Shown: positions 7,302 to 15,537 of the stretch, piece by piece | How the letters are laid out: each line of letters begins with the position of its first letter | How positions within the stretch are numbered: position 1 is the first letter of the stretch | Source: DASZTV01 sp035548125 | Lineage (GTDB): Bacteria > Actinomycetota > Actinomycetes > JAFAQI01 | Assembly: GCA_035548125.1 (NCBI GenBank) | Contig: DASZTV010000040.1 | Location: 1-64,000 of the forward strand | DNA length: 64,000 nucleotides | Direction of reading: 5' to 3' | Notes under the pieces: model-generated | Database searches by the model: none | Seen by the model: the letters and a program-made list of their open reading frames with translations, nothing else | Told to the model about the DNA's origin: nothing | Translations under genes and position numbers: made by a program

Positions 7302-8828
7302 GTGGGCGTTCCTGACCAGGACCCTGAGCAGCTTGAGGCCGCACTCGGTCGGGCGCTTCGGTTGCGGATCCCGCTCGCCAACCTTGCCGGCGCGATCCTC
7401 GCGCTGGTGTCGGGCGCGCTGAGCGCGGCGGGCCTCAAGGGGCAGCAGGGCATCGGACCGTACGACTTCGTCGCGTTCGGCATCTTTGCCGTCGTCGTGA
7501 CGCCGCTCGGCTTCTGGTTCGGCGAGCGCCAGATCAAGCGCGGCCTGGGCTGGTTGACCGCACGCCGCCCGGCCTCGCGCCACGAGCAGCGGGTGGTCCT
7601 GTCCTACCCGTGGCTCACCGCACGGTTCGGGATGTCCGCCTGGACGATTGCCGCGGTCGTGTGGACGACCATGGCGGTCCTCGGCGACCACACCTGGCGG
7701 TTCTCGCTGTGCCTGGGCCTGTCGATCCTGCTCGGCGGGGTCACCACGTCAGGACTCATCTACCTGATCGTCGAGTGGACGATGCGACCGACGGTCACGC
7801 TCGCCCTCGCCGGAGACGTGCCGACGAAGCGCATCGGACCCGGCGTGCGCACCAAGCTGGTGCTGTCCTGGATGATCGGCTCGGACGTCTTCCTGCTGCT
7901 GATCGCACTGACCGTCCTCGGCCGGCCAGCGGACCAGCCGCCGACACGGCTGGACATCTTCTTCATCATCGTGGCGGGGTTCGTCGCCGGCACGCTCGTG
8001 CTCTACGTCGCGGTGCGCTCGCTGGTCACCCCGCTCCTCGAGCTCCGGCAGGCCGTCGACAAGGTGACCGGCGGCGACCTCGCGGTGAGCCTCAGCGTCA
8101 ACGACGGTGGCGAGATCGGCCTGGTCCAGGCCGGCTTCAACCGCATGGTCGCCGGGCTCCGCGAACGGCGGACCCTCGAGGACCTGTTCGGACGTCACGT
8201 CGGCACGGAGGTCGCGCGGCTGGCGGTCGACCGGGGCGACGTCGCGCTCGGCGGGGAGCGCCGCGAGGTCGGGGTGGTGTTCGTCGACGTCATCGGGTCG
8301 ACCCAGCTCGCCCAGTCGCGACCCCCCGAGGAGGTTGTCGCGATTCTCAACCAGCTGTTCGCCACGATCGTCCGAGTCGTCAGCGACGAGGGCGGCTGGG
8401 TCAACAAGTTCGAGGGCGACGGTGCCCTCTGCGTCTTCGGCGCGCCGGTCTCGTCGACGGACTACGCGCAACGCGCCCTGCGCGCCGCGCGGACACTACG
8501 TCGCGAGCTGCTTGCGCTGGCGATGGTGGAGCCCGCGCTCGACGCGGCCATCGGCGTTTCGGCAGGCACCGCGGTCGCCGGGAACGTGGGAGCCGAGCAG
8601 CGCTATGAGTACACCGTCATGGGCTCGCCGGTGAACGAGGCGGCGCGACTGACCGCCGAGGCCAAGCAGCGGCTCGGCCGGGTGCTGGCGAGCGAGGAGG
8701 TCATCATCAGGTCAGGCACGGAGCGCAGCGACTGGCGCGTCGCGACCGAAGTCACGTTGCGCGGCTACGACCACGCGATCCTCGCCTACGAGCCGACCGA
8801 CAAGCTCTACGCCGAGGTCACCGGCTGA
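7302..8828 (+). CDS. Membrane class III adenylate/guanylate cyclase with HAMP domain
   Basis: About 508 residues: an N-terminal membrane domain with six likely helices (residues ~20-245), a HAMP linker (SLVTPLLELRQAVDKVTGGDLAVSL...FNRMVAGL) and a C-terminal class III catalytic domain. The first metal Asp is in VVFVDVIGSTQLA, the second in NKFEGDGALCVFG, and the substrate Lys is in the same NKFEGD stretch. The transition-state Asn and Arg are in PVNEAARL. The Asp that usually precedes this and reads adenine (GD-x-VN) is Ser here (MGSPVNEAAR), so base choice is uncertain. GTG 7302 is chosen because the upstream 12 codons look non-coding. It overlaps the convergent GH31 gene by 22 bp. Confidence 0.88.
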   Translation: MGVPDQDPEQLEAALGRALRLRIPLANLAGAILALVSGALSAAGLKGQQGIGPYDFVAFGIFAVVVTPLGFWFGERQIKRGLGWLTARRPASRHEQRVVLSYPWLTARFGMSAWTIAAVVWTTMAVLGDHTWRFSLCLGLSILLGGVTTSGLIYLIVEWTMRPTVTLALAGDVPTKRIGPGVRTKLVLSWMIGSDVFLLLIALTVLGRPADQPPTRLDIFFIIVAGFVAGTLVLYVAVRSLVTPLLELRQAVDKVTGGDLAVSLSVNDGGEIGLVQAGFNRMVAGLRERRTLEDLFGRHVGTEVARLAVDRGDVALGGERREVGVVFVDVIGSTQLAQSRPPEEVVAILNQLFATIVRVVSDEGGWVNKFEGDGALCVFGAPVSSTDYAQRALRAARTLRRELLALAMVEPALDAAIGVSAGTAVAGNVGAEQRYEYTVMGSPVNEAARLTAEAKQRLGRVLASEEVIIRSGTERSDWRVATEVTLRGYDHAILAYEPTDKLYAEVTG

Positions 8829-11209
8829 TAGTTGGTGACGACGACGCGCACCGGGCGGGACGTACTGCGCTCCGGGGTGCGCAGCGACACGGTCCGGGCG
8901 GCCGGGTCGTAACGCCAGTCGACGCGCTGCCCGTCGACCGTCACGCTCCGCGGCCGGGCCACATCGGTGAACCGCACCGTCCACGACCGCCTCGTCAGCT
9001 CACCCGCGAAATGTCCGCGCGCCGGTTCGATCGTCAACCTCTCTCCGGCCTCGCCTGCGGAGTGGCGCACCGTGGTCCACGTGAACGCGCCGCTCTGGTA
9101 GCCGAAGCCGGTGCCCGCGTCGTCGTAGAGCCGGGTCGACCCGTCGAGCGGGCCGTACGCCGTGAGCACGACGTTGTCGCGAGGCGCGTCGGTAGTGTGC
9201 GTCACCGCGGGCTGAGTGGGGATGACGCCGCCCGAACGAACGAAGACGGGCATCCGGTCGAGCCGCACGTGAAGGGTGCGGGTCGACGGGCCGCTGTAGG
9301 TGCGGCCGGTGAAGTAGTCGATCCACTGCCCCGGCGGGAACCACACCTTCACCGGGGCGGGATTGCCCTTCGCGGTCACCGGACGCACCAGGACGTCGGA
9401 CCCGACGGTGAACTCGCTGGCGTGGCGGTAGGCCGCCTTCCGGTGCGGCCACTGCAGGTAGAGCGCCCGGTCGATCGGCAGCCCGGTGTCGTACGCCTCG
9501 CGCGCCACCGAGTAGAGGTAAGGACCGAGCGATTCGCGGAGCCGCAATGCCTTCGCCGCCGCGCGGTTGGCGGCAGCCGGGTACTCCCACGGCAGTCGGG
9601 CGCCATGGTTGGAGTGCAGCCGCAGGATCGGCTGGAACGCGCCGAACTGCACCCACCGCGCGTACATCGCCGGATTGACGACGGCGCCGGAGGCCGAAGT
9701 CCCACTGCACATGCCGTGGATGGGAGCGCCGTTGAAGCTGCCGATGTCATGGCTGACGTACGGCATCCCGAGGTTGCCCTCCTCCGCCGTCAGCTTCGCC
9801 TCGAAGGCGAGCATCGCCCACGTCGCGCAGGTGTCACCGGTGAAGTGGATGGCGTAGCGGTGCTCGGCGAAGATGCCCGGCCCCGGGCCGGCGACCGGGT
9901 CGTCGCCTTGGTGTGACCCGCCGACGCGGGACAGGACGAGCCATCGGTCGCCGGGATGGTCGAGGTGCGCGTCGTAGAGCAGGTTGAACCAGGTGTCCGG
10001 GGTCAGCCCGGCGGCGATCGCCGACGACGCGTCACAACACCAGTCCAGCCACCACTCGTCGACTCCCGCGGCCGCGATCGACTTCTCGAGGGCGAAGTAC
10101 GCCGCGATCTGCTTCTGCTGCGTGAGGTCGAAGACGTGACACTGACCGAGCGGGTCGATCTGCTCGAGCGTGCACGTCGCGTCGAGCGGCAGCGGGCCGG
10201 TGCGGGCGACGGTCGCTGGGTACTTCGGGTCGGTGCTGTCGATCGACGGATGGATGTTGAGCGCGACGTCGATGCCGTGCCGATGCGCCCACGCGATGAA
10301 CTTCTTCGGGTGCGGGAACAGCGCGTCGTTCCACTCCCAGCCGTTCCAGGAGTACGCCTTCGTCTTCCCGATGACAGCACTGGCGAGCGTGTTGGACAGC
10401 GGGCTCGCCTGCCGCTTCCAGTCGGTGTCCACCGACAGCGTGTCCAGTGGCACGTGGTGCCGCCGGAACTGGCGCAGCAACCCCGGGTACTCCGCCGCGG
10501 CGTAGGCCCAGTAGCGGGAGAACCACACCCCGAACGCCGACCGCGGCAGCAGCGGCGCCGGACCGCTCAACGTCCGAAGATCCGACAGCGCCCGCTTGAA
10601 GTCGTGCCCGTAGCCGAAGAAGTAGCCGTCCTGGTAGGACGGGCGCGACGCACGCACCGCGAAGCCCGGCGCGTGCGGGGTGAGCAGCGCGTCGGCCGAG
10701 TCGTCGAGGAGGTACCAGCCGGCACGGGTCAGCAGCCCTTGATGCAGCGCCACCGGCCCGGCCTTGTTGTCCAAGGCGCGGACCCAGCCACCCAGGTTGC
10801 CCGGCGCGGAGCTGCGCGGTGCGGTGCCGGCCGGCCATGAGGGCCGCGCCGACCAGCGGCCGTTGCGGGGCTTCACCGACAGGTCCTTCGCGGTGAACCG
10901 ACCGCCGGCGATCCGGTAGCGCACAACGAGCGCCGAAGTCCGCAACGTCAGCACGCCGTCTGCGCGCGTCACGGTGTAGGCCGCGATCGGCGTACGGTCC
11001 TGCGCGACCACGGTGGGGCGGTCCTCGAACCGGCCGCCCGGCGAGTACTCCAGCCGGATCAGTGTCGGGGTCAGCACCTCGAAGCGGGCGTCGCCGGCCC
11101 GCACGACGTGCGACGCAGTGTTCGCCGGGCGCGCGCCCAGCGCGGAGGCGGGAACGACGGCCGGCCCCGCGGCCAACGCCGCCAGACACACCAGCCAGAC
11201 CCGCCTCAT
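8807..11209 (-). CDS. Secreted GH31-family glycoside hydrolase
   Basis: About 800 residues with a clear signal peptide (MRRVWLVCLAALAAGPA... cleavage near ALGA). GH31 enzymes are retaining alpha-glycosidases (alpha-glucosidase, alpha-xylosidase, sulfoquinovosidase and others). The expected layout is visible: N-terminal beta-sandwich (residues ~30-240), catalytic barrel with the nucleophile Asp in DEWWLDWCCDAS and the acid/base Asp in HFTGDTCATWAML, then LGMPYVSHDIGSFNG, and C-terminal beta domains (VKVWFPPGQWIDYFTG, PVFVRSGGVIPTQP). The nucleophile region reads WLDWCC rather than the more common W-x-D-M-N-E, so substrate class is uncertain. ATG 11209 is fixed by the signal peptide. It ends 22 bp inside the convergent cyclase gene and is divergent from the MMPL gene. 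Confidence 0.88.
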   Translation of the reverse strand: MRRVWLVCLAALAAGPAVVPASALGARPANTASHVVRAGDARFEVLTPTLIRLEYSPGGRFEDRPTVVAQDRTPIAAYTVTRADGVLTLRTSALVVRYRIAGGRFTAKDLSVKPRNGRWSARPSWPAGTAPRSSAPGNLGGWVRALDNKAGPVALHQGLLTRAGWYLLDDSADALLTPHAPGFAVRASRPSYQDGYFFGYGHDFKRALSDLRTLSGPAPLLPRSAFGVWFSRYWAYAAAEYPGLLRQFRRHHVPLDTLSVDTDWKRQASPLSNTLASAVIGKTKAYSWNGWEWNDALFPHPKKFIAWAHRHGIDVALNIHPSIDSTDPKYPATVARTGPLPLDATCTLEQIDPLGQCHVFDLTQQKQIAAYFALEKSIAAAGVDEWWLDWCCDASSAIAAGLTPDTWFNLLYDAHLDHPGDRWLVLSRVGGSHQGDDPVAGPGPGIFAEHRYAIHFTGDTCATWAMLAFEAKLTAEEGNLGMPYVSHDIGSFNGAPIHGMCSGTSASGAVVNPAMYARWVQFGAFQPILRLHSNHGARLPWEYPAAANRAAAKALRLRESLGPYLYSVAREAYDTGLPIDRALYLQWPHRKAAYRHASEFTVGSDVLVRPVTAKGNPAPVKVWFPPGQWIDYFTGRTYSGPSTRTLHVRLDRMPVFVRSGGVIPTQPAVTHTTDAPRDNVVLTAYGPLDGSTRLYDDAGTGFGYQSGAFTWTTVRHSAGEAGERLTIEPARGHFAGELTRRSWTVRFTDVARPRSVTVDGQRVDWRYDPAARTVSLRTPERSTSRPVRVVVTNYQPVTSA

Positions 11210-11317
11210 CGAGGAGCAAGTGTGCCGTACGCCACAGCGTGCGGCCGCTGAAACCGATTTGAAATCGCCGTTGCCCAAGATCGGCTTGCTGGACGAGCCG
11301 ACTTCGGGGGTGAACGC

Positions 11318-13444
11318 GTGGCCGCGTGGTGCACGAAACACACCAAGGGCGTCATCGCCGCCTGGCTTGCCGTGCTGTTCCTCGCGCTCGGCGTCGGGTT
11401 CGCGCTCGGCGGCGAACGGAACCGCGCGGACTTCCGGATGCCGGGCACGGACTCCCAGGCGACCAACGACCTGATGCAGCGGGAGTTCCCCGGCGAGCGC
11501 GGGGACGTCGAGGCGATCGTCGTCTCGACACCGACCGGCACGCTGCTGGCCGGAAAGCCGTTGCAGTCCGCGGAACGGCTGTTCCAGCAGCTGCGGGATG
11601 TTCCCGGGGTGCGCAGCGTCAGCGACCCGCTGTCCAACTCCGCGTCGATCAACGACGGTGCGCTCTCGGTCAACCGTCGCACTGCCATCGCGATCCTCCG
11701 CTTCGAGCAGGGCAGCCTCGACGTCCCGGACGCCGCGGTCACGCAGCTGGTCGCCGACCTGAATGCCAGCCGCACGGCGGGGTTCACGGCGACCGCCATG
11801 GGTTGGGCCGTCGAGAACTCCGAGATCAAACCCCCGGTCACCACCGAGATCGTCGGCTTCCTCGCGGCCGCGATCGTGCTGGTGCTCGCGCTCGGCAGCG
11901 TGGTCGCGGGCGGCATCGCGCTGGGCAACGCCCTCATCGCCATCGGCGTCAGCTCGAGCGTGCTCCAGATCGTGAGCCACCTGGTGAACGTGCCGTACTT
12001 CGGCCCGCAGGTAGCGCTGACGGTCGGCCTCGGGATCGCCATCGACTACGGCCTGCTCACCGTCGCGCGCTATCGCGGCGCACGAGAACGTGCGCAGCGC
12101 GGCGGCACCGAGGTCGGTGACGCGCTGCGGCGCACCTCACGCACCGTGGCGTTCGCGGGCGGCACGATGCTGATCGCGATCCTGGGGCTGCTCATGACCC
12201 CGATCTCGATGGTGCGTGGCATGACCGTTGCGATCGCGGTCGCCGTCGTTCCGGCGGTCCTGGCGGCCAACACCCTGCTTCCCGCACTGCTCCACCTGTT
12301 CGATGCGCACCTCGACCGCGGCCGGCCGATCCGTCGCCGGGGCGAGATCCTCGAGAGCTCGGCGACATGGGGCCGGTGGTCACAGGCGGTGCAGCGCCGG
12401 CCGGTTGCCGCACTGCTCGGAGCCGTCACGCTCCTCTGCTTGCTTGCCGCGCCGATCCTGTCGTTGCGACTCGGGCCGGCCGACGGCAGCACCGACAACC
12501 CGTCGAGCCTCACGGCGCGGGCGTACCGAACCGCGAGCGAGGCGTTCGGCCCCGGCGCGACCGCGCCGCTTCAGGTGGTCGCTCACGCGCCGGCGCACCT
12601 TCCGGTCAAGCGCAGCGTCGACCGGCTCCGCCAGTCACTCGTCGCGATGCCGGGCGTCCTGGTGGTGACCCCGCCGACCTTCGGGCGGGACCACCACTAC
12701 GTGATGCTCGACGTGATCCCGACCACGGCGCCGAACGATCCCGCGACGACGAACCTGCTGCATCGGATCCGTACCTCGGAGTACGACGCGATGCAGGCGC
12801 ACGGCATCAGCCTCGGCGTGGGCGGGCAGACCGCCTTGCAGTACGACATGGCCAGCACGATCCACCGCGCGTTCCCGATGACCGTCGTGATGGTGATCGC
12901 CAGCTCGTTCCTACTGCTGCTGTTGCAGTTCCGATCCCTCGCGATCGCGGCGAAGGCAGGCGTGATGAACCTGCTGTCGATCAGCGCAGCGTTCGGCATC
13001 ACCGTGGCGATCTTCCAGTGGGGCTGGGGCATCCACCTGTTCGGCATCAGCCACGCCGGACCCGTGCATTCGCTGCTTCCGCTCTTGCTGTTCCCCACGC
13101 TGTTCGGGCTCTCGATGGACTACGAGGTGTTCCTGATGGCGCGGATCAGCGACGAATGGGAGCGCACCCACGACGCGACCGGCGCCATCACTGCGGGCAT
13201 CGCGTCCACAGCCCGCGTCGTGACCTCCGGAGCGGCCATCATGTTCGCGCTGTTCTCCGCGATGGCGTTGTCGAGCAGCCGCACCGTCGCGACGTTCGGG
13301 GTCGGCCTGGCGCTCGCCGTGCTGCTCGACGCGACGGTCATCCGAAGCGTGCTGCTCCCCGCCGCGATGCAGCTGCTCGGTCGCTACAACTGGTGGCTGC
13401 CTACCTGGCTGCATCGGCGGCTGCCGGTGCTCCGACCGGTGTGA
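11318..13444 (+). CDS. MMPL-family (RND superfamily) transporter
   Basis: 708-residue membrane protein with duplicated RND halves, each with a first helix, a large extracytoplasmic loop and five further helices. The first loop carries ERNRADFRMPGTDSQATNDLMQREFP and the second starts around residue 390 (RLGPADGSTDNPSSLTARA). Proton-relay style residues sit in GLGIAIDYGLLTVARYRG and GLSMDYEVFLMARISDEW, the standard MMPL motifs. Family members export lipids or lipid-linked glycans across the envelope. At ~700 residues it is of the shorter single-subunit type. The GTG at 11318 precedes the short cytoplasmic start and first helix. Downstream is a palindrome-controlled small gene, so it is probably monocistronic. 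Confidence 0.9.
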   Translation: MAAWCTKHTKGVIAAWLAVLFLALGVGFALGGERNRADFRMPGTDSQATNDLMQREFPGERGDVEAIVVSTPTGTLLAGKPLQSAERLFQQLRDVPGVRSVSDPLSNSASINDGALSVNRRTAIAILRFEQGSLDVPDAAVTQLVADLNASRTAGFTATAMGWAVENSEIKPPVTTEIVGFLAAAIVLVLALGSVVAGGIALGNALIAIGVSSSVLQIVSHLVNVPYFGPQVALTVGLGIAIDYGLLTVARYRGARERAQRGGTEVGDALRRTSRTVAFAGGTMLIAILGLLMTPISMVRGMTVAIAVAVVPAVLAANTLLPALLHLFDAHLDRGRPIRRRGEILESSATWGRWSQAVQRRPVAALLGAVTLLCLLAAPILSLRLGPADGSTDNPSSLTARAYRTASEAFGPGATAPLQVVAHAPAHLPVKRSVDRLRQSLVAMPGVLVVTPPTFGRDHHYVMLDVIPTTAPNDPATTNLLHRIRTSEYDAMQAHGISLGVGGQTALQYDMASTIHRAFPMTVVMVIASSFLLLLLQFRSLAIAAKAGVMNLLSISAAFGITVAIFQWGWGIHLFGISHAGPVHSLLPLLLFPTLFGLSMDYEVFLMARISDEWERTHDATGAITAGIASTARVVTSGAAIMFALFSAMALSSSRTVATFGVGLALAVLLDATVIRSVLLPAAMQLLGRYNWWLPTWLHRRLPVLRPV

Positions 13445-13466
13445 CGGTCGGCATCATCGTGACTTG

Positions 13467-13493
13467 ACGATGACATCATTATGATGTCATCGT
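13467..13493. promoter_or_regulatory. Perfect 27-bp palindrome: operator over the -10 region of the RHH gene
   Basis: Two 13-base arms, ACGATGACATCAT and ATGATGTCATCGT, are exact reverse complements around a single central T. The sequence TATGAT (13480-13485) inside it is a good sigma-70 -10 box. The palindrome ends seven bases before the ATG at 13500, leaving no room for a Shine-Dalgarno and implying a near-leaderless mRNA. An additional partial site (ATCATCGT, 13453-13460) lies just upstream. Its position suggests autorepression by the encoded ribbon-helix-helix protein. Confidence 0.75.
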
Positions 13494-13499
13494 GCTGTC

Positions 13500-13949
13500 A
13501 TGCAGCTCGAGGGCTATGTCCAGCTTCTCCGCGAGGACCTGAGCCGGGTCGCCGCCCTGGGCGAGGACACCACGGCGCGCGCCGCCGAGCTACTCGCGAC
13601 CGCCCTCGAGCCGGCCTTGGGACGGCGGCTGCAGGAGGCATTGGCCGAGGCCGCCCTCGAGCTCAGCGACCAGCTCCCCGACGGACGCGCCGAGGTCCGG
13701 ATCGCCGGCGCGGACCCGGAGCTCGTCTACGTCCCGGACGTGGTGGCCGCCGAGCCGCCGTCTGACGAGGCCTTCGACGCGAGGATCACGCTGCGGCTGT
13801 CGGAGCGGCTGAAGTCCCTCATCGACGAGGCCGCCGCTGCGGCCAGCGTCTCGGTCAACACCTGGCTGGTCCAGGTACTCAACCGCGCCCTCGAACCCCG
13901 TCCGGCGACGACCGGTCAGCACCGGCTCACCGGCTACGGCCGGGCCTAG
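13500..13949 (+). CDS. Ribbon-helix-helix (Arc/HicB-like) DNA-binding protein
   Basis: 149-residue acidic protein. The N-terminal ~75 residues are helical (QLLREDLSRVAALGEDTTARAAELLATALEPALGRRL), followed by a short linker. Residues ~95-135 read DARITLRLSERLKSLIDEAAAAASVSVNTWLVQVLNRAL, the pattern of a ribbon-helix-helix dimer: a DNA-contacting beta strand (RITLRL) and two helices. Similar domains occur in HicB-type antitoxins and Arc-like repressors, but no toxin gene is adjacent, so a stand-alone repressor is more likely. The upstream perfect palindrome is a natural target. The DUF4097 gene follows after 25 bp and is probably co-regulated. Confidence 0.82.
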   Translation: MQLEGYVQLLREDLSRVAALGEDTTARAAELLATALEPALGRRLQEALAEAALELSDQLPDGRAEVRIAGADPELVYVPDVVAAEPPSDEAFDARITLRLSERLKSLIDEAAAAASVSVNTWLVQVLNRALEPRPATTGQHRLTGYGRA

Positions 13950-13974
13950 TCCCCCCGTCTCAGGAAGGCACCCC

Positions 13975-14715
13975 ATGATCGACAAGCGCTTCGAAACCCC
14001 TCGCCCGGTGCAGCTGGTGGTGAAGCTTCCGCTCGCCGCCGTCGAGATCGTGACGGTCGACGGCACCGAGTCAGCCGTCACCGTGAGCGGCTCCCCGCGG
14101 ATGCTCGACGGCACCCGCGTCGAGCGGGACGGGGATCGGCTGGCCGTGGAAATGCAGCGCAAGCTGTTCGGCGGGCTTTCCCACCGCTTCGACGGTGAGG
14201 AGCTGAAGGTGACGGCCGCAGTCCCTCACGGCAGCACGGTCGAGATCCTGACCGCCTCCGGCGACGCCGACCTCAACGGCACGTTCGGCCGACTCACTGT
14301 GAAGTCGGCGTCCGGCGCCGTGCGCGCGACGGGCGTGGTAGCAGGCAGCGCCTCGATCAACACCGTGAGCGGTGACGTGCGCCTCGCTCAGGTCGAGGGC
14401 GACCTCTCGGCCAACACGGTGTCCGGCGACGTCCGAGCCGACAGCGTCGGCGGGTCGGTCAGCATGAAGTCGGTGTCCGGCGACGTCCGCGTCGACCTGG
14501 TCCGCGACGGGACGGTCAAGGTGCAGAGCGTCTCGGGCGACGTGCTGGTCGGGATCGCGCCGGGCAGCAACGTCGACGTCGATGCGTCGTCGGCGTCGGG
14601 ACGGTTGACCTCCGAGGTGCCGCTGGCCGGCGCCCCACGAAGTGGCGCCGGCCCGACGGTGGTGGTTCGCGGCAAGACGGTCAGCGGTGATGTCCGTCTG
14701 GTCCGAGCCGCCTAG
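13975..14715 (+). CDS. DUF4097-family beta-strand-repeat protein
   Basis: 246-residue protein composed of short beta-strand repeats of the kind found in DUF4097 (right-handed beta-helix-like). The repeats are obvious from residue ~85 onward: SASGAVRATGV, NTVSGDVRLAQV, NTVSGDVRADSV, KSVSGDVRVDLV, QSVSGDVLVGI and KTVSGDVRLVRA, with S-G-D-V recurring about every 19 residues. No signal peptide or membrane helix is seen. ATG 13975 has an aggaagg ribosome site. It follows the RHH gene and is probably in the same operon. The family is common next to regulators in actinobacteria but has no agreed biochemical role. Confidence 0.85.
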   Translation: MIDKRFETPRPVQLVVKLPLAAVEIVTVDGTESAVTVSGSPRMLDGTRVERDGDRLAVEMQRKLFGGLSHRFDGEELKVTAAVPHGSTVEILTASGDADLNGTFGRLTVKSASGAVRATGVVAGSASINTVSGDVRLAQVEGDLSANTVSGDVRADSVGGSVSMKSVSGDVRVDLVRDGTVKVQSVSGDVLVGIAPGSNVDVDASSASGRLTSEVPLAGAPRSGAGPTVVVRGKTVSGDVRLVRAA

Positions 14716-14726
14716 CGCGACACGAC

Positions 14727-15197
14727 TCAGTCGTTGTCGTCGCCCTTCTCGATCTTGTGGCCGTTGGTGGCCACGACGTACCACTCTCCACCGGACAGGT
14801 CGAGCTCCTCGCCGCGGTGCTGCCTCGGCTTGGTGTCGCCGCTGTAGTAGTAGAGCGGGTGGCCGTAGTAGGTCACCTGACCGGCCGCGGTGCGCCCGAG
14901 GTGCTTGGCCCGCACGTGCGGCCCGGCGACCGGCTTGCCCTTCGACATCACCGGCGGCCAGTACAGCCGACAGGTCGCGTTGCAGTGCGACACGTTCTTC
15001 CCGTCGATCTCGAACAGGTACATCACGCGGCCGCTCGGATTCGACAGCACCCGGCCGAGGGAGATCTTCACGGTCGAGATCTTCTGGTGCGCCGCCTTCG
15101 ACGGCACGGCGCTCGCCGTCGCGGCGAGCCCGAGGCTCGCCGCGGCGATGCCGGTGCCGAGGGCGAGCTTGCGGGTGGCAAGGGACGACAGACTCAT
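14727..15197 (-). CDS. Exported PF03640-type protein (Y-x-F/Y-x-x-D 'secreted repeat')
   Basis: 156 residues beginning with a signal peptide (MSLSSLATRKLALGTGIAAASLGLAATASA). The mature part has the family signature: SGRVMYLFEIDGKNVSHCNATCRLYWPPVM, where a Tyr/Phe strand ends in Asp and a Cys pair precedes W-P-P, then a second copy VTYYGHPLYYYSGDTKPRQHRGEEL. This family of small extracytoplasmic beta proteins is widespread in actinobacteria; its function is unknown. Only 16 bp separate it from the upstream lipoprotein gene, so the two are one operon. The C-terminus is charged (GHKIEKGDDND). It ends convergent with the DUF4097 gene. Confidence 0.85.
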   Translation of the reverse strand: MSLSSLATRKLALGTGIAAASLGLAATASAVPSKAAHQKISTVKISLGRVLSNPSGRVMYLFEIDGKNVSHCNATCRLYWPPVMSKGKPVAGPHVRAKHLGRTAAGQVTYYGHPLYYYSGDTKPRQHRGEELDLSGGEWYVVATNGHKIEKGDDND

Positions 15198-15213
15198 TCC
15201 TGGGATTCCTCTC

Positions 15214-15426
15214 CTAGTAGCCGTATCCCCCACCGGAACCGGTGCTCGGGTTGGTCGCGGGCGTCGAGGCGGGCGTCGACGCGGGCGTGCTCGCGCCACC
15301 GCCGCCGCTGCCCGGCTGGACAGTGCTGGTGCCGCCACCTGAGCTGCTGCCCCCGCAACCCGCGAGAACGGCCGCGCCGATGGCGGCGATGACGGCCGCG
15401 CTGGCGGACCGACGAAGTACGGACAT
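15214..15426 (-). CDS. Small Ser/Thr/Gly/Pro-rich lipoprotein, 70 aa
   Basis: A lipoprotein signal peptide is clear: MSVLRRSASAAVIAAIGAAVLAGC, with the lipobox LAGC placing the lipidated Cys at residue 24. The mature 46 residues are low-complexity (GGSSSGGG, STPASTPASTPATNP repeats) ending GGGYGY, the kind of flexible linker that spans cell wall. ggaggt lies seven bases upstream of ATG 15426. It precedes the PF03640-type protein by 16 bp, so it may tether or accompany it at the surface. No enzymatic domain is possible at this size. Confidence 0.8.
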   Translation of the reverse strand: MSVLRRSASAAVIAAIGAAVLAGCGGSSSGGGTSTVQPGSGGGGASTPASTPASTPATNPSTGSGGGYGY

Positions 15427-15537
15427 GACAACCTCCAGTGGTTTGCGGCTCTGGGTGCTTCCACGCACCGGCCGACCGCGCGGTTCAACCTCTCCGGCAA
15501 TGAACCGGAGCAGACTGCGCACCGTGGTGGTCTGTTG
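15427..15537. promoter_or_regulatory. Divergent intergenic region with two interlaced inverted repeats
   Basis: This 111-bp gap separates the lipoprotein operon (minus) from the sterol-desaturase-like gene (plus). CGGTTCA (15481-15487) pairs with TGAACCG (15501-15507), and CTCCGG (15492-15497) pairs with CCGGAG (15505-15510), so two overlapping dyads share bases. This could be a regulator site serving both directions, but no -35/-10 pair is convincing. Confidence 0.35.

Noticed and set aside
11210..11980. Upstream extension of the GH31 frame past the signal peptide
   Set aside because: A clean signal peptide starts at 11209, and the extension lies opposite the MMPL transporter coding region.
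13467..13949. Reading the RHH gene as a HicB antitoxin of a toxin-antitoxin pair
   Set aside because: No HicA- or PIN-like toxin frame is adjacent. The neighbour is a DUF4097 beta-repeat protein.
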